Positions 51,737 through 56,288 of a stretch of 56,288 nt of DNA are shown here, piece by piece. Location of the stretch: assembly GCA_011525665.1 (NCBI GenBank), contig WYAU01000082.1:1-56288 (forward strand). The letters are read 5' to 3'. The DNA comes from Candidatus Brocadia sp. (GTDB lineage Bacteria > Planctomycetota > Brocadiia > Brocadiales > Brocadiaceae). Position 1 is the stretch's first letter. Each line of letters starts with the position of its first letter. The notes beneath the pieces were generated by a model, which worked only from the letters and a program-made list of their open reading frames with translations, was not told the DNA's origin and did no database searches. Both the position numbers and the translations under genes were made by a program.

Positions 51737-53377
51737 TCAACACAGAAAATTATGCGCGATGGGCATTCGTCTGCCTGAACCAAATGCCTTGGAAGTTACC
51801 TTGATACCGGGGGCTGCCTGTCTCCTCTTGTATTCATTCCTGTTTACCTTCCTGATAACCTCACGGACAACCTTTTCATCAAATCCCATCCGGATTATTT
51901 CATCAATACCCCTGGCCTCTTCTACGTATGCCTTCAGGATGCCATCCAGTATAGCGTAAGGAGGCAAACTATCCTGATCGGATTGGTTCGGCTTCAATTC
52001 AGCAGAGGGGGGTTTGGCGATGGAATTCTGCGGGATAATCTCTCTTTCACGGTTTATATACCTTGCCAGTCCATACACCATCGTTTTCGGGACATCGGAG
52101 ATCAGGGCAAGTCCACCGCTCATGTCTCCATAAAGCGTACAATAGCCTACAGCCAGTTCTGATTTATTTCCGGTCGTCAGAACAAGGTATCCATACTTAT
52201 TGGAAAGCGCCATGATTATATTGCCACGGATGCGCGCCTGCAGATTTTCTTCGGTAATGTCAAATGGCATTCCTTCGAATTCAGTCTGCAGGATTTTCTG
52301 ATATGTTTCAAATACGTCTTTAATGGGTATAATTTTATAGGTAATACCCAGATTTTGAGAAAGAGCCACTGCATCATCGATGCTGCCCTGCGAAGAAAAC
52401 TGGGATGGCATGAGCACCCCTACGACATTTGTATTACCCAGGGATTCTACAGCCAGCGCCGCGGTTACGGCAGAGTCGATGCCTCCGCTGAGGCCGATGA
52501 CCACTTTCCGAAAACCGCACTTTTTTACATAATCCCGAAGCCCGGCAAGTAAGGCCATATGGACGGTTTCGACAGGTGAATAGCTCCTGGGTTGTATTTG
52601 AACCTCCGGGTTTTCTAAATCGACCACAACCAGGTCTTCTTCAAAGGTCTTTGCCTGCGCGATAAGCCTGCCCCTGGCATCTATTACGACGCTGTTTCCA
52701 TCGAAGACGAGGTCGTCATTGCCCCCCACCTGATTTACATAGATAAAGGGGACTTTATATTTTGTGGCATCGTGTATGAGCATGCGCAATCGTATCCTGT
52801 CATGCTTCTCCACTGCAAAGGGAGATGATGAAATATTTATTATGACATTCGCCCCCTGAGCAATCAGGTTTTCAATGGGATCTAACTCATATAAGGGACG
52901 CGGCCAAAACTCTTCGTCATTCCATATATCTTCACAGATAGAAATCCCCAGCAGAGAGTTCATAAATCTTACCGGAGAAATCGTATGTGCCGGTTCAAAG
53001 TATCGGCATTCATCAAAGACATCATATGTGGGCAGGAGTGATTTGTGATGGACAGATGCAATTCTGCGGTCCTGAATAAATGCTGCCGTATTGTGGACGA
53101 GCTTGCCGTGTCGTTGTTTGTTTCTGTCGACGAAACCCACAATGGCTGAAATACCATAGACGCGGTCGGCTATAGCACCAAGGGCTTTCAGGTTCTCATC
53201 GATAAACGCCGGGATGTCCAGGAAATCCTTCGGAGGATAACCCGTCACGGCCAATTCCGGAAAGACGACGAGATCGGCGTTTTGGTTTCTGGCACGTTCG
53301 ATGTACAAGCAGATTTTTTCGGTATTTTTTTGAAAGTCGCCTACCGTTTGATTAATCTGTGCCAGCGCAATTTTCAT
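51737..53377 (-). CDS. nadE: Glutamine-dependent NAD+ synthetase
   Basis: This 546-residue two-domain enzyme has an N-terminal nitrilase-type glutaminase with catalytic Glu (FPELAVTGYPP), Lys (HHKSLLPTYDVFDE) and Cys (GISICEDIWN). A C-terminal synthetase follows with the P-loop LSGGIDSAVTAAL and TGNKSELAVGYCT. It converts deamido-NAD+ to NAD+ using glutamine ammonia. Both domains and all catalytic residues are present. Confidence 0.96.
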   Translation of the reverse strand: MKIALAQINQTVGDFQKNTEKICLYIERARNQNADLVVFPELAVTGYPPKDFLDIPAFIDENLKALGAIADRVYGISAIVGFVDRNKQRHGKLVHNTAAFIQDRRIASVHHKSLLPTYDVFDECRYFEPAHTISPVRFMNSLLGISICEDIWNDEEFWPRPLYELDPIENLIAQGANVIINISSSPFAVEKHDRIRLRMLIHDATKYKVPFIYVNQVGGNDDLVFDGNSVVIDARGRLIAQAKTFEEDLVVVDLENPEVQIQPRSYSPVETVHMALLAGLRDYVKKCGFRKVVIGLSGGIDSAVTAALAVESLGNTNVVGVLMPSQFSSQGSIDDAVALSQNLGITYKIIPIKDVFETYQKILQTEFEGMPFDITEENLQARIRGNIIMALSNKYGYLVLTTGNKSELAVGYCTLYGDMSGGLALISDVPKTMVYGLARYINREREIIPQNSIAKPPSAELKPNQSDQDSLPPYAILDGILKAYVEEARGIDEIIRMGFDEKVVREVIRKVNRNEYKRRQAAPGIKVTSKAFGSGRRMPIAHNFLC

Positions 53378-54381
53378 GTTTTTAATTTAATATGTAATTT
53401 TGTCTTTGGCAAACAAATTTTATTCTGTCGGATTGATTTTTCATAAAACTTGGTGCAAATTATGATACGAGAACTTACTATACTGATTAATATTATGCTT
53501 CGAATGCCGGGTAAAAGTTATCAGGGACCGATGCCTCCCCCCTGACGGAAGACCAGAGATTATTACGGGGACCGTTGCAAAGAGATGTGGATAAGCCAGC
53601 CGGTGAGATCTGCGACCGTAACGTCAGAACGAACTATAAAAATCTTTGTGCCGCGGCTGATTTTATTGAGGCATCGCCGCAACGGCAGGATATAAAGTCG
53701 ACCGGCAAGGTTATGAGGTGAGTTTGAGCGGTCTGCAAGGACGAACGTGTTATAATCTCGAAGTTGAAATCTCCGGCTCAGAAAAATCTGGAGAAATTGC
53801 AATAATTGCGGGACACTACAACTCGCTTAAAGATACACCGGAGTCAGCATTATTCCGTCGCTCCCCTGGGTCTCGTTTATCCGTCTACAGAAAATTTTAT
53901 AGCGTTCGTTGGAAACATCAAATCGCGGAAACTTGTGCGGGATGTGGTGAATTCTCCGGAAAATGTGGCGGCAGGCCTTGCAGGTTGCAATCCTGCAGAC
54001 TGAATGGCACATAATGCATCATATCCAACCCTAACAAGGGAGCTTAGATTCACATAGTATAATTTAATGCTCAGGAATTTCAATTGGAAATCATTAAAAA
54101 AAAGAACCGCTACAGCTACCACAGATGGGCCTCTTGCAAAGGGTGACACGGGTGCTGTTCCAAGCCGTATACGAAAAATACGCACGGCAGACTCAGAAAG
54201 TAGAGGGCTTCTAAAAAGAACCATTCCGTCTGCTCAAAATGGCTTTTTTCGTTAGTAAGGGGTTTGAAATAATATACGCTTCTTAGAAGCCCAATTTCCG
54301 GAAACATAAAAATCAGCGCAAAGTAAAAATGTAAAGTGAAATGTGCCTTTTACACCGACGCCTTGTTCAGGGGAAAAATTG
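53378..54381. other. 1-kb region without a convincing gene; probable decayed or non-coding DNA
   Basis: Several short frames cross each other on both strands, none with a good start, ribosome-binding site or recognisable domain. One leftward frame (53563-53802) has a somewhat protein-like TKIFIVRSDVTVADLTGW segment but no support. Near 53960-54000 the sequence is rich in GCAGG/CCTGC words. GGGCTTCTAA (about 54207) is the exact complement of TTAGAAGCCC (about 54285), a 10-bp inverted pair 70 bp apart. The region may hold remnants of a lost gene or repeat element. Confidence 0.5.
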
Positions 54382-55158
54382 TCACAGCGCACTCGTATAA
54401 CGGGTAAACATATCCTGGAGTTTCTGGAATATCTCCTTGATAAGAGAGGCATTATTGAGGCAAATGCCCCAGGAAAATTGTTCACTCCCAAAGAATTCTG
54501 TATGTTCATCTCCCTGTCCGCAATCGATAAGCGGGATCATTTTGTTTGCAACATAATTTAAGTGATTATGTCTTATCATCAGTGTGGGCGTGCGTTCCTC
54601 TCCGTCGGTAAGCATTTCTTCAGGAATAATCCCGTTCCACTCCTTTGAAAAACCCTCCACAATATATGCCCTTCCACGCTTGTCAAACAATTGATACCAT
54701 ACATGGGCAAAGACGACCGAAGTATCCCTGTCCGACACCCAACCCCATACGATATCGCCGTCAATGCTCAGCCCGGAAAGCCGAGAAAAGAACAGAAACA
54801 CGGAATCCTCGCAGTCTCCCCTTTTACTCCGGCAAGTTTCTTCCGGCGTCTGCCAGTAGTCTGTCGTTGGCGGTTCCGCCCGGTAGTCAATGTCAAAGGC
54901 TATTTCCCTGTATGCCTCGTAGATTTGTTCGCCATTGTTGAAAGTGTTGATACACCACTCTCTGTAACCCGGATTATCAGGAATCATATTCCCCTTCGGA
55001 GAACTGCCAATCGTCACATTCTCAGCCCGGACATCTCCAACAGGCTTATACCCCCTTCCGGCCAGAAACAGATCGGCATACGAAACATCGGCAAATACTT
55101 TGGCACAATACATCGCTGATAAAAGTATGGGAGTTACTATCATTAACAAGTGTTTCAT
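54382..55158 (-). CDS. Secreted transglutaminase-like cysteine protease family protein
   Basis: This 258-residue protein has a signal peptide (residues 1-23) and a transglutaminase-like core. The catalytic Cys is in KRGDCEDSVFLF (near residue 116), the His in FAHVWYQLF (near 151), and the expected Asp follows within the DKRGRAYIVEG region. The GDCED and HVW motifs match bacterial transglutaminase-like peptidases. The substrate is unknown; a periplasmic processing role is plausible. It is followed by the 1-kb gene-poor stretch. Confidence 0.8.
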   Translation of the reverse strand: MKHLLMIVTPILLSAMYCAKVFADVSYADLFLAGRGYKPVGDVRAENVTIGSSPKGNMIPDNPGYREWCINTFNNGEQIYEAYREIAFDIDYRAEPPTTDYWQTPEETCRSKRGDCEDSVFLFFSRLSGLSIDGDIVWGWVSDRDTSVVFAHVWYQLFDKRGRAYIVEGFSKEWNGIIPEEMLTDGEERTPTLMIRHNHLNYVANKMIPLIDCGQGDEHTEFFGSEQFSWGICLNNASLIKEIFQKLQDMFTRYTSAL

Positions 55159-55257
55159 AGCAACTTCACTGCAATTTTTCTCATTTCAGATTTGGGATTG
55201 CGGATTCCGCAATTGAAAATTCTACGAAACCAAATTTATAATTACGGCTGTGCTGCA

Positions 55258-56028
55258 CTACGAAGTTTTTGATACCACAAAATCGCGCTTTACCTTTGTA
55301 TTCCCACGATCTTCAATGGTTTTTATAAGTTTTTCCTTCGTTGTCCATCCCCGGTAAAAACTGACGTTTACTTCGCCGGTATCTAAGTCTACGTCCGATC
55401 TGGATACTCCGAATATTCCCAAAAGGTACGCCCGAACGTCATGTGCCTCAACCTCAGCCATACCTTCTGTTTCAAAGATGAATGTGTCTATGGGGACGAG
55501 AGCCCTAAATCCGTTATCTTCAAGGGTTTTGACTATTTTTCTGGCAAATCGGATCCAGCCTTCATAATAGTTGATAGTGACTTCCTTTGCCGCAAAATCG
55601 ATGTTACTGGTTGTAACTCCCGGCAGTTCATCCAGGCACTCCCTTAATTTTTTCACATCTGATTCATTTATGATATTATCAATTTTCACCGTAAGATAAC
55701 CGGGTAACGATGCTTCATGGCCTGCATCTTTAATAGCTTCTATAATCTGTTCCTCCGTGATTGCACCAGGACAGAGGATGGAAACACATATCTCAGTTTT
55801 GTCAGGGCTGATATTGGCACACTTGATGGCTTCATTCTTTTGTAAAGTCGCCTTTAGCTTAATTGCCTCTGCCAGATCACTCACTCCCCGTAATTTCAAA
55901 GTAATGCCATCAGGCGATGAGCCACCGCCACCGCATGCATAGAGATTATTTGAAATCGTACTTAACAATACGAAACTTACGAGCAATAACGACGTTGATC
56001 TCATCATACATTTTAACAAGGCCTTCAT
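55258..56028 (-). CDS. Secreted protein with three HMA-like domains lacking CxxC
   Basis: This 256-residue protein has a signal peptide ending before CGGGGSSPDG and three successive beta-alpha-beta-beta-alpha-beta domains of the heavy-metal-associated fold (about residues 42-106, 108-175, 182-250). Repeated GVxxSxVDxxxxEVxVxYxxGW and IxxTIEDxG patterns mark them. The metal-binding MxCxxC is absent in all three, so copper binding of the usual type is unlikely. It may be a structural or protein-binding derivative. The N-terminal Cys could be lipid-modified, but no clear lipobox precedes it. It follows a cytochrome c gene on the same strand. Confidence 0.72.
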   Translation of the reverse strand: MKALLKCMMRSTSLLLVSFVLLSTISNNLYACGGGGSSPDGITLKLRGVSDLAEAIKLKATLQKNEAIKCANISPDKTEICVSILCPGAITEEQIIEAIKDAGHEASLPGYLTVKIDNIINESDVKKLRECLDELPGVTTSNIDFAAKEVTINYYEGWIRFARKIVKTLEDNGFRALVPIDTFIFETEGMAEVEAHDVRAYLLGIFGVSRSDVDLDTGEVNVSFYRGWTTKEKLIKTIEDRGNTKVKRDFVVSKTS

Positions 56029-56111
56029 TTTTCATTCCTTTTCGACGATACTTATAGCGGTTAATTCGGCTTCGTCTCTGCAATACCAGCTATGGCAATA
56101 ATTTCCAGACA

Positions 56112-56147
56112 GACTGAATGACCCGCCGTGCGGCGGGTCATTCAGTC
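56112..56147 (-). terminator. Strong GC-rich hairpin after the cytochrome gene
   Basis: Arms 56112-56128 and 56131-56147 are perfectly complementary over 17 bp around a 2-base loop, 8 bp beyond the cytochrome stop codon. Lack of a following T-run makes a simple intrinsic terminator uncertain, but transcript-end function is the best explanation. Confidence 0.6.
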
Positions 56148-56154
56148 CGGTGCC

Positions 56155-56288
56155 TTACAATGCCTTCATGAACTCCACCAAGTCCTGCAAATCCTGTGCA
56201 CTCAGGTGTGACGTCCTTCCATGCATGTCCTTATCATTCACCGTGTTGTTGATCGTGTCAATCAACGTCCTGGCACTCCCGTCATGGA
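56155..56288 (-). CDS. Cytochrome c-type protein, C-terminus only
   Basis: The last 43 codons of a leftward gene cut by the right edge read HDGSARTLIDTIN ... MHGRTSHLSAQDLQDLVEFMKAL. The HDGRAxTL-type element and the final HGxTSxLSxxDLxDLVxFMxxL helix are typical of the C-terminal domain of multi-haem or di-haem cytochromes c, where a Met or His near MHG can be a haem ligand. The CxxCH motif lies outside the window, so the exact family is open. Confidence 0.65.
   Translation of the reverse strand, partial: HDGSARTLIDTINNTVNDKDMHGRTSHLSAQDLQDLVEFMKAL

Noticed and set aside
53877-54224. Leftward 115-codon frame in the gene-poor region
   Set aside because: It shares its region with other overlapping frames, has no start signal and no domain.
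1-56288. CRISPR arrays, tRNA or rRNA genes, IS elements
   Set aside because: Repeats found are single palindromes, not regular direct repeats. No tRNA cloverleaf, rRNA segment or transposase was recognised by eye; a tRNAscan run could confirm this.

Overview
The window looks like part of a chromosome from an anammox-type planctomycete (order Brocadiales; Kuenenia/Brocadia/Jettenia-like). This is inferred from gene content, not from a marker gene. The supporting signs are a hopanoid pathway (squalene-hopene cyclase, HpnH, HpnG), a signal peptidase I carrying zinc ribbons, many TPR lipoproteins, aerotolerance-type VWA and TPR proteins, a DUF4175-like giant, rubrerythrin, a pyruvate:ferredoxin oxidoreductase-like fusion, and moderate GC content. 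No rRNA, tRNA, CRISPR array, intact transposon or prophage was seen.

Layout. 0-3.1 kb: a DUF2325 gene cut by the left edge with a clear promoter and Fur-like operator, a TPR lipoprotein, rnpA-yidD, and an SDR sugar reductase. 3.2-7.9 kb: a leftward operon of a lipoprotein of unknown function, a metallophosphoesterase lipoprotein, a small hammerhead-domain protein and a broken second phosphoesterase copy. It is preceded by a sigma-54 promoter, far-upstream palindromic operators and a c-di-GMP-I (GEMM) riboswitch with terminator. 8.3-14.5 kb: mgtC, two TPR lipoproteins, cutA, small membrane proteins, a PilZ protein and plsC. 14.6-25.6 kb: DUF4175-like protein, metalloprotease-TPR protein, a frameshifted SAM methyltransferase, Ig-like lipoprotein, CDF exporter, tandem Usp and a chemoreceptor. 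25.7-27.9 kb: Bat-type VWA and TPR proteins plus a lipoprotein. 28.0-31.7 kb: mtnA-purE-hpnG, and hpnH divergent from them. 31.9-36.3 kb: a 1342-residue membrane protein of unknown function whose control region repeats the architecture found at 7.5-7.9 kb. 36.5-38.5 kb: squalene-hopene cyclase. 38.7-53.4 kb: mostly leftward housekeeping genes (mutY-like, frameshifted porAB fusion, ABC exporter, lptB, lepB-lepA-ROK kinase, DUF3786, rubrerythrin, murI, nadE). 53.4-54.4 kb: no convincing gene. 54.4 kb to the end: transglutaminase-like protein, triple HMA-like secreted protein, and the C-terminus of a cytochrome c.

The most notable result is a two-locus regulon. At 7.5-7.9 kb and 35.9-36.3 kb, 28 kb apart, the same series of elements occurs in the same order and at the same spacing on the minus strand: a cluster of GTGTG-n-CATG-n-CACAC palindromes, about 120 bp to a -24/-12 (GG-N10-GC) promoter, a c-di-GMP-I riboswitch, an overlapping intrinsic terminator, then the gene. 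In both copies the 3' strand of the aptamer P1 stem (CCTTA) is also the 5' arm of the terminator, which predicts an ON switch. The two controlled loci encode envelope proteins of unknown function (lipoprotein, phosphoesterase lipoprotein and hammerhead protein at one; the 1342-residue polytopic protein at the other). They may form one c-di-GMP- and sigma-54-controlled envelope system. A PilZ protein in the window fits c-di-GMP signalling.

Three genes are interrupted. In the methyltransferase and the porAB fusion one added base restores the family sequence, so assembly error and real inactivation are both possible. The truncated phosphoesterase copy looks like true decay after duplication.
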